Source: Microbispora rosea subsp. aerata (GTDB taxonomy: Bacteria; Actinomycetota; Actinomycetes; Streptosporangiales; Streptosporangiaceae). From it: DNA of 64,000 nucleotides. The notes under the pieces were generated by a model, which was not told the origin of the DNA, made no database searches, and was given only the letters and a program-made list of their open reading frames with translations. A program made the translations under genes and the position numbers. Numbering within the stretch: the first letter of the stretch is position 1; every line of letters begins with the position of its first letter. Below are positions 28,967-37,749 of the stretch, piece after piece. The stretch lies in the NCBI RefSeq assembly GCF_014647835.1, contig NZ_BMPY01000006.1, forward strand, positions 124,001 through 188,000. Reading direction: 5' to 3'.

Positions 28967-28979
28967 AGAGCACTGCTCT
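28967..28979. promoter_or_regulatory. TetR operator site 1 (AGAGCA-C-TGCTCT)
   Basis: Perfect 13-bp palindrome AGAGCACTGCTCT, 35 bases upstream of the tetR start. The core GAGCAnTGCTC is shared with site 2. Confidence 0.75.
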
Positions 28980-29000
28980 TGACGCGGAGAGTTCTCATGA

Positions 29001-29015
29001 GAGAGCATTGCTCTC
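29001..29015. promoter_or_regulatory. TetR operator site 2 (GAGAGCA-T-TGCTCTC)
   Basis: Perfect 15-bp palindrome with the same core as site 1; centres are 35 bp apart. It ends 31 bases before the DUF2568 start, so the regulator probably controls both directions. Confidence 0.8.
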
Positions 29016-29045
29016 GTTAGTGAGCGGCGAACGCAAGGAGTGCTG

Positions 29046-29393
29046 ATGCTCACCATGATCAAGGGAACGGCCGCCGCGGTGATGTTCCTGCTGGAGCTGG
29101 GCGTGCTGATCTCGCTGGCCTACTGGGGGTTCACCCGGGAGGTGCATCTCCTGGTCAAGATCGTCGCGGGGCTGGGCACGCCTGCGGTGTTCGCGACGCT
29201 CTGGGGGCTCTTCATGGCGGGCGGCAAGGCTCCGTACCAGCTGCACGGGCTCGCCCGGGCGGCCTTTGAAGTCGTGTGGTTCGGGGCGGGGGCGGCCGCG
29301 CTGGCGGCCTCCGGGCTGATCACCGCGGGTGTCGTGTTCGCGGTGGTGTACGTCGTGGACGGCGTGCTGCGGCTGCTGACGGATATGGTCTGA
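29046..29393 (+). CDS. DUF2568 (YrdB-like) four-TM membrane protein
   Basis: A 115-residue protein with four hydrophobic helices covering nearly its whole length. The pattern ELGVLISLAYWGF ... GTPAVFATLWGLFMAGGKAP ... YVVDGVLRLL is that of DUF2568/YrdB proteins, whose function is unknown. ATG at 29046 lies five bases after AAGGAG; ATG 29055 is possible. Its promoter region contains both TetR palindromes, so it is the prime target of the divergent regulator. Confidence 0.85.
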   Translation: MLTMIKGTAAAVMFLLELGVLISLAYWGFTREVHLLVKIVAGLGTPAVFATLWGLFMAGGKAPYQLHGLARAAFEVVWFGAGAAALAASGLITAGVVFAVVYVVDGVLRLLTDMV

Positions 29394-29400
29394 GGGGAAG

Positions 29401-29520
29401 CGATGGCAGGCCCTCGGGCCGCGGCTGCTGAAGCCCCTGCTCGCGGGCGGGCCCGCCGTCGTCGTCAGCGACCCCGGCATCCCGCACAGCTGGACATACC
29501 TTCCCGACGTCTGCGCCTGA
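29401..29520 (+). pseudogene. Remnant of an NAD-dependent epimerase/dehydratase
   Basis: The frame ending at TGA 29520 reads LLKPLLAGGPAVVVSDPG then IPHSWTYLPDVCA. The P-H-S/T-W-T-Y-L/I-P-D-V/I pattern is the hallmark of the substrate-binding part of NAD(P)-dependent epimerases of the extended SDR class. Only about 32 residues survive, immediately after the DUF2568 stop, with no start, no Rossmann motif and a premature stop. Confidence 0.6.
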
Positions 29521-29627
29521 CGAACGCCGCCCGCCACGGGCGTGGATCCAGGCGGATGCTTCGCGGGTGGGGTGACTGCGGGCCCCGTGGAGATCGCGAG
29601 CCCCGGGCTGCCGATAGTCTCCCGGGC

Positions 29628-30533
29628 ATGAGAGTCGGGATCATCGGCCTGGGGGACATCGCGGAGAAGGCGTACCTGCCGGTGCTCGCGGCGACGCCGG
29701 GCATCGAGCCGCTGCTGTGCACCCGCGACCGCGCCAACCTCGACCGGCTCGGCGACGCGTACCGGATCGGCGCGCGCTTCACCGCCCTGGACGACCTCGT
29801 CGCGGCCGGGATCGACGCGGCCTTCGTTCACGCGGCCACCACCGCGCACGTCCCGATCGTGACCACGCTGCTGGAGGCGGGCGTGCACGTCTACGTGGAC
29901 AAGCCGCTCGCCTACGACGCCGCCGGCTCCGCCCGGCTCGTACGGCTCGCCGCCGAGCGGCGCAGGTCCCTGATGGTGGGGTTCAACCGCAGGCACGCCC
30001 CCGCGTACGCGGCCCTGCGCGACCTGCCGCGCGACGTGGTCGTGATGCAGAAGAACCGGCGTGATCTGCCCGGCGACCCGCGTGTCGTGGTCTTCGACGA
30101 CTTCATCCACGTGGCCGACACCCTGCGCTTCCTCGCCCCCGGGCCGGTCACCGACACCTCGGTCAGGACCAGGGTGCGGGACGGCCTGCTGGAACACGTC
30201 GTGCTCACGCTCGGCGGCGACGGCTTCACCGCCGTCGGCGTGATGAGCCGCACCAGCGGCGCGGCCGAGGAGGTCTGCGAGGTCATGGGCGACGGCGGGA
30301 AGCGGCGCGTGGTCAACCTCGGCGACGTGATCGACTACGCCGGGGGCGAGACCGTCACGAGGCGGGGTGACTGGGCCCCCGCGACCCGGCAGCGCGGCAT
30401 CGAGCAGATCTGCCGGGAGTTCCTCGGCGCGGTGCGGGAGGGACGGATCCTCGCGGCCGACGACGCCCTGGCGACCCACGAGCTGTGTGAGGAAATCGTG
30501 CGGGCCGCCACGGACACGACCGCTGACCGCTGA
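29628..30533 (+). CDS. Gfo/Idh/MocA family oxidoreductase
   Basis: A 301-residue NAD(P)-dependent dehydrogenase of the glucose-fructose oxidoreductase / inositol dehydrogenase family. Rossmann motif VGIIGLGDIAEKAYLPVL (3-20) and the conserved VYVDKPLAYDA (EKP-type, about 92-102) where the lysine is catalytic. The substrate is unknown. ATG 29628 gives the standard N-terminus; the in-frame extension to 29403 belongs to the epimerase debris. Confidence 0.9.
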   Translation: MRVGIIGLGDIAEKAYLPVLAATPGIEPLLCTRDRANLDRLGDAYRIGARFTALDDLVAAGIDAAFVHAATTAHVPIVTTLLEAGVHVYVDKPLAYDAAGSARLVRLAAERRRSLMVGFNRRHAPAYAALRDLPRDVVVMQKNRRDLPGDPRVVVFDDFIHVADTLRFLAPGPVTDTSVRTRVRDGLLEHVVLTLGGDGFTAVGVMSRTSGAAEEVCEVMGDGGKRRVVNLGDVIDYAGGETVTRRGDWAPATRQRGIEQICREFLGAVREGRILAADDALATHELCEEIVRAATDTTADR

Positions 30534-30712
30534 CGACACCACCGGTGATGGGCGCCGTCGCCGAAGACGGGCACCGCCGATGACGGCCACCATCACTCGG
30601 GACGACACCGTGCCGGGCCGGTGACCGGAGCCGTCTCTGTGGACTGAGGATGACGCCGTGACGGGGTGACCCGGGCAGTCTTTGCGGGCTGGGGGCGGGG
30701 TGGCGACGGCCT

Positions 30713-30751
30713 GGCCGCCTCCCGGAAGCCGCATAATTCCGGGAGGCGGCC
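30713..30751. terminator. Strong hairpin, likely bidirectional terminator
   Basis: Arms GGCCGCCTCCCGGAA (30713-30727) and TTCCGGGAGGCGGCC (30737-30751) pair perfectly over 15 bases with loop GCCGCATAA. It sits between convergent genes (oxidoreductase and glutamate dehydrogenase). The rest of the 328-base gap (30534-30861) shows nothing else. Confidence 0.8.
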
Positions 30752-30861
30752 GTCATCGCCGTCATCGAGGGCTCATCGGAGCCGCGGGGCCGTGCCGTAG
30801 CCGTCAGAGCCCGCGGGGCGGGGCTCGCAGCCCGGCACGGCGGTCAGGGCCGTCAGAGGCG

Positions 30862-32178
30862 TCATGGGTAGAGGCCGCGCATGCGGTGGGCCTCGGCCAC
30901 CCGCCCGACGCCGATCGCGTGGGCGGCCTGGCGGAGCGTGAGGCCGCGCTCGGCGGACAGCTCCGCGACCGCCCGGAAGGCGTTCTCCATCAGGTCGCGG
31001 AGCTTCATCTCGACCTCTCCGGCGCTCCAGGAGTACGCCTGGGTGTTCTGCACCCACTCCAGGTAGGACACGATGACCCCGCCGGCGTTGGCCAGGATGT
31101 CGGGGACCACGGTGATCCCGTTCCCGGCCAGGATCGGGTCGGCCTCGGGCGTGGTGGGGCCGTTCGCGCCCTCCACCACCAGGCGGGCCCGTACGCGCGG
31201 CGCGTTGTCCTCCGTGATCACGCCTTCCAGCGCGGCCGGCACCAGCACGTCCACGTCGAGTTCGAGCAGCTCGTCGTGGGAGAGCGGGTCGGCGTCGCGG
31301 TAGCCGCGGACCGAGCCGGTCTCGGCCGCGTGGGCGCGCAGCGCGGCCACGTCGAGCCCGGAGGGGCGGACGACCGCGCCGCCCGCGTCGGAGACGGCCA
31401 CGACACGGCAGCCCGCGTCGGCGAGATACTGCGCGGCGAGCGCGCCCACCTTGCCGAAGCCCTGCACCGCCACGGTCGCGCCCTCGGGGGAGCGCCGCGT
31501 CCGCGCCAGCGCCTGCAGCGCGGCGATCCGCACCCCGCGCGAGGTCGCGCCCGCGCGGCCCAGCGACCCGCCGAGCGCCGTGGGCTTGCCGGTGACCACG
31601 CCGGGGACGGAGTAGCCGGCGTTCGCGCTGTAGGTGTCCATGATCCACGCCATGGTCTGCTCGTCGGTGCCGACGTCGGGCGCGGGGATGTCCTTCTCCG
31701 GCCCGATCAGGGGCAGGATCTCGTTGACGTAGCGCCGGGTGACGCGTTCGAGCTCGCGGGTGGTCAGCGTGGCCGGGTCCACCGCCACGCCGCCCTTGGC
31801 CCCGCCGTACGGGATGCCGACGAGCGCGCACTTCCACGTCATCCACATGGCGAGGGCGGTGACCTCGGCGAGATCGGTGGCGGGGTGGAAGCGGATGCCG
31901 CCCTTGGCCGGGCCGCGCGACAGGTTGTGCTGCACGCGGTGGCCCTGCACCACCTCCAGGCGGCCGTCCTCGCGCCGTACGGGCACGGAGACCGTCAGGG
32001 AACGGCGGGGCGTGGCGAGCATGCGGTGCATGCCGTCGTCGAGGCCGAGGAAGCGGGACGCCTCGGCGAGCTGGAAGCGCGCGGCGGCGAGGGCGCGCTC
32101 ACCGGGGGTCGTGGCCGGTGAATCGGGGATCGGGGACCGAACCCCCGACGCCGTTGTCGGGAAGTCCGTGATGGTCAT
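30862..32178 (-). CDS. Glu/Leu/Phe/Val dehydrogenase (glutamate dehydrogenase)
   Basis: A 438-residue hexameric-type amino-acid dehydrogenase. Substrate/catalytic lysines lie in SRGPAKGGIRFHP and WKCALVGIPYGGAKGG; PAPDVGTDEQTMAWIMDTY and the NAD-binding AVQGFGKVGALAAQYL follow. The size and motifs fit glutamate dehydrogenase, which links 2-oxoglutarate and ammonia to glutamate and would assimilate or release ammonia from the urease and ornithine routes nearby. Glu versus other amino acids cannot be settled from sequence reading alone. Confidence 0.88.
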   Translation of the reverse strand: MTITDFPTTASGVRSPIPDSPATTPGERALAAARFQLAEASRFLGLDDGMHRMLATPRRSLTVSVPVRREDGRLEVVQGHRVQHNLSRGPAKGGIRFHPATDLAEVTALAMWMTWKCALVGIPYGGAKGGVAVDPATLTTRELERVTRRYVNEILPLIGPEKDIPAPDVGTDEQTMAWIMDTYSANAGYSVPGVVTGKPTALGGSLGRAGATSRGVRIAALQALARTRRSPEGATVAVQGFGKVGALAAQYLADAGCRVVAVSDAGGAVVRPSGLDVAALRAHAAETGSVRGYRDADPLSHDELLELDVDVLVPAALEGVITEDNAPRVRARLVVEGANGPTTPEADPILAGNGITVVPDILANAGGVIVSYLEWVQNTQAYSWSAGEVEMKLRDLMENAFRAVAELSAERGLTLRQAAHAIGVGRVAEAHRMRGLYP

Positions 32179-32429
32179 CGCGTTGTTCTCCTGTCGAAGG
32201 GGTGCCGTTCCCCCGGACCCCGCGTGCCGTCGACGTTGACGGCCGCGGAAAGCGGGCCGGGAGGAGCGACATCTGGATCAAACCGCGCTCGGGGTGATCG
32301 CGATAGTGGCCAATACGGAGATCGCCGGGCGGGATTTCGACGTTCCGGCGTATCGGCGGGTCAACAGCAGTGGAAAAGATCACTTTGCGAACTTTTGCGG
32401 TGGTTCGGGTTTGCAGTAGACAGAGGGGC

Positions 32430-34013
32430 GTGCCGGAACTTGTGCTGGGCCCGCTGCTGCGTCACGTGGACGCGTCCGCCGCCACCGTCTGGGTGGAGAC
32501 CTCCGAGCCCTGCACGGTGCGCGTGCGGGCCGGTGACGCCCGCTCCGAGGAGCGCACCTTCACCGTGCACGGCCACCACTACGCCCTGGTGGACGTCGCA
32601 GTCGACGGCCCGGTGGCGTACGAGGTGGAGCTCGACGGCCGGCGGGTGTGGCCGGCCGACGGCCTGCCGCCGAGCGTGATCCGCCCGCTCACCCGCCTCG
32701 ACCGGCTGGTCTTCGGCTCCTGCCGCACCAGCGTGCCGCACGAGGAGCCGTACGCGCGCACGCACGGCCCGGACGTCCTGCGGGCGTACGGCCTGCGTCT
32801 GATGGAGTCGCCGGACGAACGGCCGGACCTGATCCTGATGCTGGGCGACCAGGTGTACGCCGACGAGCTGACCCCGGCCATGCGGGAGTTCATCGCCGGG
32901 CGCAGGGACGAGGGCCCGCAGGAGGTCGTCGACTTCGAGGAGTACGCCGAGCTGTACCGGCAGGCGTGGTCCGACCCTCCGGTCCGCTGGCTGATGGCCA
33001 CGGTCCCGACCCTGATGATCTTCGACGACCACGACGTCAGGGACGACTGGAACACCTCGAAGGCGTGGCGCGAGCAGATGGCCGGGGTGCCCTGGTGGGA
33101 GCGGCGCATCGTCTCCGCGCTCGGCTCCTACTACGTCTACCAGCACCTGGGCAACCTGACCCCGGCCGAGCGGGCCGCCGACCCGGTGTTCGCCGCGCTG
33201 CGGGCGGGCGGCGGCGACGAGGCGCTCGACGCGTTCGCCCGGCGGGCGGACCGGGAGCCCGGGTCGGTGCGCTGGAGCTACCACAGGGACCTCGGCGGCA
33301 CCCGGCTGATCGTGGTGGACAGCCGCAGCGCGCGGGTGCTGGAGCCGGGCCGCCGCAGGATGCTCGACCCGGGGGAGTGGGACTGGTTCGACGAGCACGC
33401 CACCGGCGGCTTCGACCACCTGCTCGTCGGGTCGTCGCTGCCGATCCTGCTGCCCGTGGGCATCCACCACGTCGAGAGCTGGAACGAGGCGATCTGCGAC
33501 GGCGTCTGGGGCCGCCGGGCGGCCCGGTGGGGCGAGCGGCTGCGGCAGTTCCTCGACCTGGAGCACTGGGGGGCCTTCCGCCGGTCGTTCGAGGACCTCG
33601 CGCGGGTGGTGCTGGAGGTCGCCGCGGGCCGCCGGGGCCGGCCGCCCGCGACCGTCCTGCTGCTGTCCGGCGACGTCCACTACTCCTACCTGGCGTCCGT
33701 ACGCCGCCGGGGCGGCGGGCGGATCCATCAGATCGTCTGCTCGCCGATCCGCAACCCGCTGAGCCGCACGCTGCGCCTGGCCAACGTCGTGGCGTCGTTC
33801 GGGCTCGCGGGCGTGCTCGGCGCGGTGCTGGCCGGGACCGGGGGCCTGCCCCGGCCGCCGTTGCGGTGGCGCATCGGCAAGGGGCCCTGGTTTCCCAACA
33901 TGATGGCCGCCGTCGACCTGACGCCCGGGGAGGCCACGGTGACGTGGTTCACCGGCTCAGGCGACCACGACACCGTGCGGCTCAGGCCCGAGCCTCCCGC
34001 AGCACCGCGCTGA
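32430..34013 (+). CDS. PhoD-type alkaline phosphatase D family protein
   Basis: A 527-residue metallophosphoesterase with an N-terminal beta-sandwich (about 1-85, VWVETSEPCTVRVRAG). Metal-site motifs: GSCRTS, LGDQVYADE, IFDDHDVRDDWN, LLLSGDVHYSYL. These are the PhoD iron/calcium ligands. I see no signal peptide or twin-arginine motif, so unlike classical PhoD it may be cytoplasmic; the substrate is likely a phosphodiester or phosphate ester. I chose GTG 32430 after AGAGGGG; in-frame sequence upstream is unrelated. The 3' end overlaps rocD on the other strand by 32 bases. Confidence 0.86.
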   Translation: MPELVLGPLLRHVDASAATVWVETSEPCTVRVRAGDARSEERTFTVHGHHYALVDVAVDGPVAYEVELDGRRVWPADGLPPSVIRPLTRLDRLVFGSCRTSVPHEEPYARTHGPDVLRAYGLRLMESPDERPDLILMLGDQVYADELTPAMREFIAGRRDEGPQEVVDFEEYAELYRQAWSDPPVRWLMATVPTLMIFDDHDVRDDWNTSKAWREQMAGVPWWERRIVSALGSYYVYQHLGNLTPAERAADPVFAALRAGGGDEALDAFARRADREPGSVRWSYHRDLGGTRLIVVDSRSARVLEPGRRRMLDPGEWDWFDEHATGGFDHLLVGSSLPILLPVGIHHVESWNEAICDGVWGRRAARWGERLRQFLDLEHWGAFRRSFEDLARVVLEVAAGRRGRPPATVLLLSGDVHYSYLASVRRRGGGRIHQIVCSPIRNPLSRTLRLANVVASFGLAGVLGAVLAGTGGLPRPPLRWRIGKGPWFPNMMAAVDLTPGEATVTWFTGSGDHDTVRLRPEPPAAPR

Positions 34014-35187
34014 GCTGGTCCAGCGCCCACTCCAGGTCGTCGCGGGAGACGACGAGCGGCGGCGCGAGACGGATCGTCGAGCCGTGGGTGTCCTTCACGA
34101 GCACGCCGCGGCGCATGAGCGCCTCGCTGATCTGCCGCCCGGTGCCGATCGCGGGGTCGATGTCGATGCCCGCCCACAGCCCGCGCCCGCGCACGGCGAC
34201 CACGCCGGGCCCGAGGCCCGCCAGCCGCTCGTGCAGGAACGCGCCGAGCTCGCGGGCCCTGGCCTGGTATTCGCCGGTCTTCAGCAGCCCGATCACCGCC
34301 TCGCCGACCGCGCACGCCAGCGGGTTGCCGCCGAAGGTGGATCCGTGCTGGCCTGGCCCGATCACGCCCATGACGTCGGCGTTCGCGACGACCGCGGAGA
34401 CCGGCACCACGCCGCCGCCGAGGGCCTTGCCCAGGACGTACAGGTCGGGGACGACCCGCTCGTGGTCGCAGGCGAAGGTGTCCCCGGTGCGGCCGAGGCC
34501 CGACTGGATCTCGTCGGCCACGAACAGCACGTTGTTCTCGGTGCAGATCTCCCGTACGGCGGCCAGGTAGCCGTCCGGCGGGACCAGCACGCCGGCCTCG
34601 CCCTGGATGGGTTCGAGCAGCACGGCCACCGTGTTCTCGTCGATCGCCTCCCTGACCGCCTCGGCCGAGCCGTACTTGACGACGCGGAAGCCGGGGGCGA
34701 AGGGGCCGAAGCCGTCCCGCGACTCGGGGTCGGTGGAGAAGCCCACGATCGTCGTGGTGCGGCCGTGGAAGTTGTCCTCCATCACGACGATGTTGGCCTG
34801 GCCGGGGGCGACGCCCTTGACCTCGTACCCCCACTTGCGGGCGACCTTGACGGCGGTCTCGACGGCCTCCGCGCCGGTGTTCATCGGCAGGACCATGTCC
34901 TTGCCGCACAGCTCGGCGAGGCCGGTCACGAACGCGGCGAACCGGTCATGGTAGAACGCCCGGCTGGTCAGCGTCAGCCGGTCGAGCTGCTCGCGGGCCG
35001 CCGCGAGGATCGCGGGGTTGCCGTGCCCGAAGTTCAGCGAGGAGTAACCGGCCAGGCAGTCGAGGTATCGCCTGCCCTCCACGTCGGTGACCCACGCGCC
35101 CTCGGCCGCGCTGATCACGACGGGCAGCGGATGGTAGTTGTGCGCACTGTGGCTCTCGCCGAGCCTGATGTGCTCCTCGGTTTTCAT
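33982..35187 (-). CDS. rocD: Ornithine aminotransferase
   Basis: A 401-residue class-III PLP aminotransferase converting ornithine and 2-oxoglutarate to glutamate semialdehyde and glutamate. NYHPLPVVISAAEGAWVTDVEG, CLAGYSSLNFGHGNP and the PLP-lysine segment YVLGKALGGGVVPVSA identify ornithine aminotransferase over the acetylornithine enzymes. ATG 35187 follows GGGAGA and overlaps the upstream hydrolase stop (ATGA), so both are coupled. It takes the ornithine that the upstream hydrolase may produce. Confidence 0.93.
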   Translation of the reverse strand: MKTEEHIRLGESHSAHNYHPLPVVISAAEGAWVTDVEGRRYLDCLAGYSSLNFGHGNPAILAAAREQLDRLTLTSRAFYHDRFAAFVTGLAELCGKDMVLPMNTGAEAVETAVKVARKWGYEVKGVAPGQANIVVMEDNFHGRTTTIVGFSTDPESRDGFGPFAPGFRVVKYGSAEAVREAIDENTVAVLLEPIQGEAGVLVPPDGYLAAVREICTENNVLFVADEIQSGLGRTGDTFACDHERVVPDLYVLGKALGGGVVPVSAVVANADVMGVIGPGQHGSTFGGNPLACAVGEAVIGLLKTGEYQARARELGAFLHERLAGLGPGVVAVRGRGLWAGIDIDPAIGTGRQISEALMRRGVLVKDTHGSTIRLAPPLVVSRDDLEWALDQLSAVLREARA

Positions 35188-36038
35188 CGGGTCTCCCTGC
35201 TCGGGCGGATCTCGAGGGTGCAGCACTTGGGACCGCCGCCGGACTTGCGCAGCTCGCTGAGGTCGACCGGGACGACCTCGAAGCCCCGGCGCTTCAGCTC
35301 CAGGATCAGCCCGGTGGCCTCGGCGTTGACGACGACGTTGCGGCCGTCGCTCACCGCGTTGAGACCCAGCACCTCCGCGTCCGCGGACGTGGCGATCACG
35401 GCGTCGGGGAACAGCCGCCGCAGCACCTTCCTGCTGCCCTCGCTGAACGCCTCCGGATAGTACGCGACGTTGTGGCCGTTCAGCGGGAACAGGGCGGTGT
35501 CGAGGTGGTAGAACCTCGGGTCGATCAGGCGCAGCGTGATGACCGGCCGGCCGAGGAACTCCTGGGCCTCCATGTGCGCCGCCACATCGGTGCGGAAGCC
35601 CGTCCCGGCCAGGATCATCTCGTCGAGCGTCAGGTAGTCGCCCTCACCCTCGTTGGTGAAGGACGCCTCCAGTGTCTCGTATCCCCGTTCGACGAACCAC
35701 CGCAGGTAGGCGGGGCCCTCGGCGGCGCGCTCCGGGTGCGCGAACTTGGCTCCGTAGACCCGTCCGTCCACCACGAGCGCGCCGTTGGCGGCGAACACCA
35801 TGTCCGGCAGGCCCTCGATCGGGTCGATCAGGTCCACGGTGTGGCCCAGGCTCTCGTACACCTGCCGCAGGTTCTCCCACTGCCGCAACGCCTTCGCCGT
35901 GTCGGTCTCCCTCTCGGGGTGCATCCACGGGTTGATGGAATACGAGACGGTGAAGAACTCGGGCCGGCACATCAGGAAATGCCGGGTCGTGCCCGTACGG
36001 CCACTGTCCGTGGCCTCGGTCGCTGGCGCGAGCGTCAT
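35184..36038 (-). CDS. Guanidino-group hydrolase (dimethylargininase / arginine dihydrolase-like)
   Basis: A 284-residue pentein-fold enzyme. Visible catalytic elements: EGEGDYL (substrate acid), the histidine in RFYHLDTALFPL, and the nucleophilic cysteine in SGGGPKCCTLEI. The N-terminal MCRPEFFTVSYSINPWM block is shared by actinobacterial proteins annotated as dimethylargininase and, as I recall, by arginine dihydrolases of the ArgZ type. Either would feed citrulline or ornithine into the coupled rocD. ATG 36038 with GGAGAG is chosen; the longer frame has no homology. Confidence 0.87.
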   Translation of the reverse strand: MTLAPATEATDSGRTGTTRHFLMCRPEFFTVSYSINPWMHPERETDTAKALRQWENLRQVYESLGHTVDLIDPIEGLPDMVFAANGALVVDGRVYGAKFAHPERAAEGPAYLRWFVERGYETLEASFTNEGEGDYLTLDEMILAGTGFRTDVAAHMEAQEFLGRPVITLRLIDPRFYHLDTALFPLNGHNVAYYPEAFSEGSRKVLRRLFPDAVIATSADAEVLGLNAVSDGRNVVVNAEATGLILELKRRGFEVVPVDLSELRKSGGGPKCCTLEIRPSRETR

Positions 36039-36147
36039 CGTTGACTCTCCAAGCGGGAAACCGGGTGAACGGGACTTCAGCGTAGGAATCGGAAGGCGCC
36101 ATTCCAATGCGTCCCCGTTGCGATCACCCGTGCATCGCTTGCGTCCT

Positions 36148-36597
36148 TCAGCCGTTTTGCAGCGATCCGTTAATCAACCGCGACAGCACGATGGAGCTCT
36201 TGGTGCGGACCACGAACGGCTCGGCCGCCAGGCGCTCGATCACCCGCTCGACATGCCGTACGTCCGTCGCGCGGATGTGCAGCAGCGCGTCGGCCTCGCC
36301 GGTGACCGTGCAGGCCGAGACGACCTCCGGGTGCCGGGACACGGCCATGCCGATCTCCGCCGGTGAGGTCTTGCCCCGGCAGTACAGCTCGACGTACGCC
36401 TCGGTGGTCCAGCCGAGGGCCGACGGCTCCACCCGGGCGCTGAAGCCGGTTATCGCGCCGCTGGCGATCAGCCGGTCGACCCGCCTCTTCACGGCCGGAG
36501 CCGACAGCCCCACTTGAGCGCCTATTTCGGCGTACGTCGCCCGGGCGTCGTCGACAAGGGCCCGGATTATGGCGCGATCAAGCTCGTCCAACTTCAC
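36148..36597 (-). CDS. Lrp/AsnC family transcriptional regulator
   Basis: A 149-residue feast/famine regulator: HTH at about 1-60 (LDELDRAIIRALVDDARATYAEIG ... PAVKRRVDRLIASGAI) and a RAM ligand domain (EAYVELYCRGKTSPAEIG ... VTGEADALLHIRATD). Start at GTG 36597. It is the first gene in the leftward lrp-hydrolase-rocD order, with 109 bases before the hydrolase, so it probably senses arginine, ornithine or another amino acid and controls that unit. Confidence 0.92.
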   Translation of the reverse strand: MKLDELDRAIIRALVDDARATYAEIGAQVGLSAPAVKRRVDRLIASGAITGFSARVEPSALGWTTEAYVELYCRGKTSPAEIGMAVSRHPEVVSACTVTGEADALLHIRATDVRHVERVIERLAAEPFVVRTKSSIVLSRLINGSLQNG

Positions 36598-36671
36598 GTG
36601 GACAGGTATACAGCCGCCGGGCCTCCGGCCACGCCCCCGCGCCCGCCACGCCGCGGCGGTGAGCCGGTGGC

Positions 36672-37673
36672 TCAGGTGAGCTGGACCAGCACGGAGCCGA
36701 CGACGAGCAGGACGAGACCGGCCAGGCGCGGCGCGGTGAGCGGGCGCCGGGGCAGCCGCAGGAAGCCGTAGTTGTCGATCACGGCCGAGGCGATCTGCTG
36801 GCCGGTCACGGTCAGCGCCACGGTGGTGGCGGCGCCGATCGCGGGGATGAGCGTGAAGGTCGCGGTGACGTACGCCGCGGCGCAGGCGCCGCCGAGCCAG
36901 CCCCACCAGGGCATCGTGCGCACCCCGCTCAGCCGCGGCCGGGGGGTGCGGCGCGTCGCCAGCAGGACGAGCAGCACCACGGCGATGGTGATCGTGGCCA
37001 CGATGAAGCTGATCATCGCGGTGGTCACCGGCTCGTCGACGTCCTTGCGCAGCGCGGCGTTGACCGCTCCCTGCACCGGCAGGACCGCGCCGGCCACGAT
37101 GCCCAGCAGGATCCAGCCGCCCTGGCCGGGGCCGGCGGCCCGGCGTACGGCCACGGGGGCGGTGGCGGTGGCCGTCCCGCCGCGGGCGGGGGCACCGGTC
37201 CCGCCCGCGGCGGGCGGCGTCCGCGCCGGGCGCTGTCCCCGGATGACGACCGTGATGCCGGCGAGGACCGCGAGCGCGCCGAGCACGATGCCGATGCTGA
37301 GCGGCCTGCGGGCGATGCCGAGCAGGCCGAACAGGTCCAGCCCCAGCGACGCGAACATCTGGCCGGTCACGAACAGGCCCGCCGCGGCCAGCGCGCCGAG
37401 GCGGGGGAACAGCAGGATTCCGCTGGTGATGTAGAGCGGGCTGGCCAGGCCGCCGAGCAGGTGCCAGAAGGGCACGCCGGGCGCCAGGCGGACCGCGCCG
37501 ATCGCTCCGGCGGCGGCCGCGAGGATCGCCAGCAGGGCCGTCGCCACGCCCAGTTGCAGGGTCGAGGCGCCGTACGGCGTCCCCACCGCCTTGTTGAGCT
37601 GGAGATTCACGGAGGCTTGCACTGCCAGTAAGCAGCCGGCCAGGAGCGCGGAGGCGAGGAACAGGGCATACAT
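36672..37673 (-). CDS. DMT-family transporter, YdcZ (DUF606) type, duplicated
   Basis: A 333-residue membrane protein built from two similar YdcZ/DUF606 halves of about five helices each (about 1-150 and 185-333) joined by an Ala/Gly/Thr-rich cytoplasmic linker. LAVQASVNLQLNKAVGTPYGAS in the first half corresponds to LPVQGAVNAALRKDVDEPVTTA in the second. Fused double-domain versions are common in actinobacteria; substrate unknown. ATG 37673. The divergent tetR with paired operators makes it a likely inducible efflux pump. Confidence 0.88.
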   Translation of the reverse strand: MYALFLASALLAGCLLAVQASVNLQLNKAVGTPYGASTLQLGVATALLAILAAAAGAIGAVRLAPGVPFWHLLGGLASPLYITSGILLFPRLGALAAAGLFVTGQMFASLGLDLFGLLGIARRPLSIGIVLGALAVLAGITVVIRGQRPARTPPAAGGTGAPARGGTATATAPVAVRRAAGPGQGGWILLGIVAGAVLPVQGAVNAALRKDVDEPVTTAMISFIVATITIAVVLLVLLATRRTPRPRLSGVRTMPWWGWLGGACAAAYVTATFTLIPAIGAATTVALTVTGQQIASAVIDNYGFLRLPRRPLTAPRLAGLVLLVVGSVLVQLT

Positions 37674-37715
37674 CGTGATCTCTCTTCCGAAGAGCCGGAG
37701 GAAGCCGGAGCAGAA

Positions 37716-37732
37716 CCGGACATCGTGTCCGG
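37716..37732. promoter_or_regulatory. TetR operator site 1 (CCGGACA-TCG-TGTCCGG)
   Basis: Perfect 17-bp palindrome in the divergent promoter region of the DMT transporter and tetR genes. Confidence 0.8.
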
Positions 37733-37749
37733 ATGAGCGTAAGACAAAA

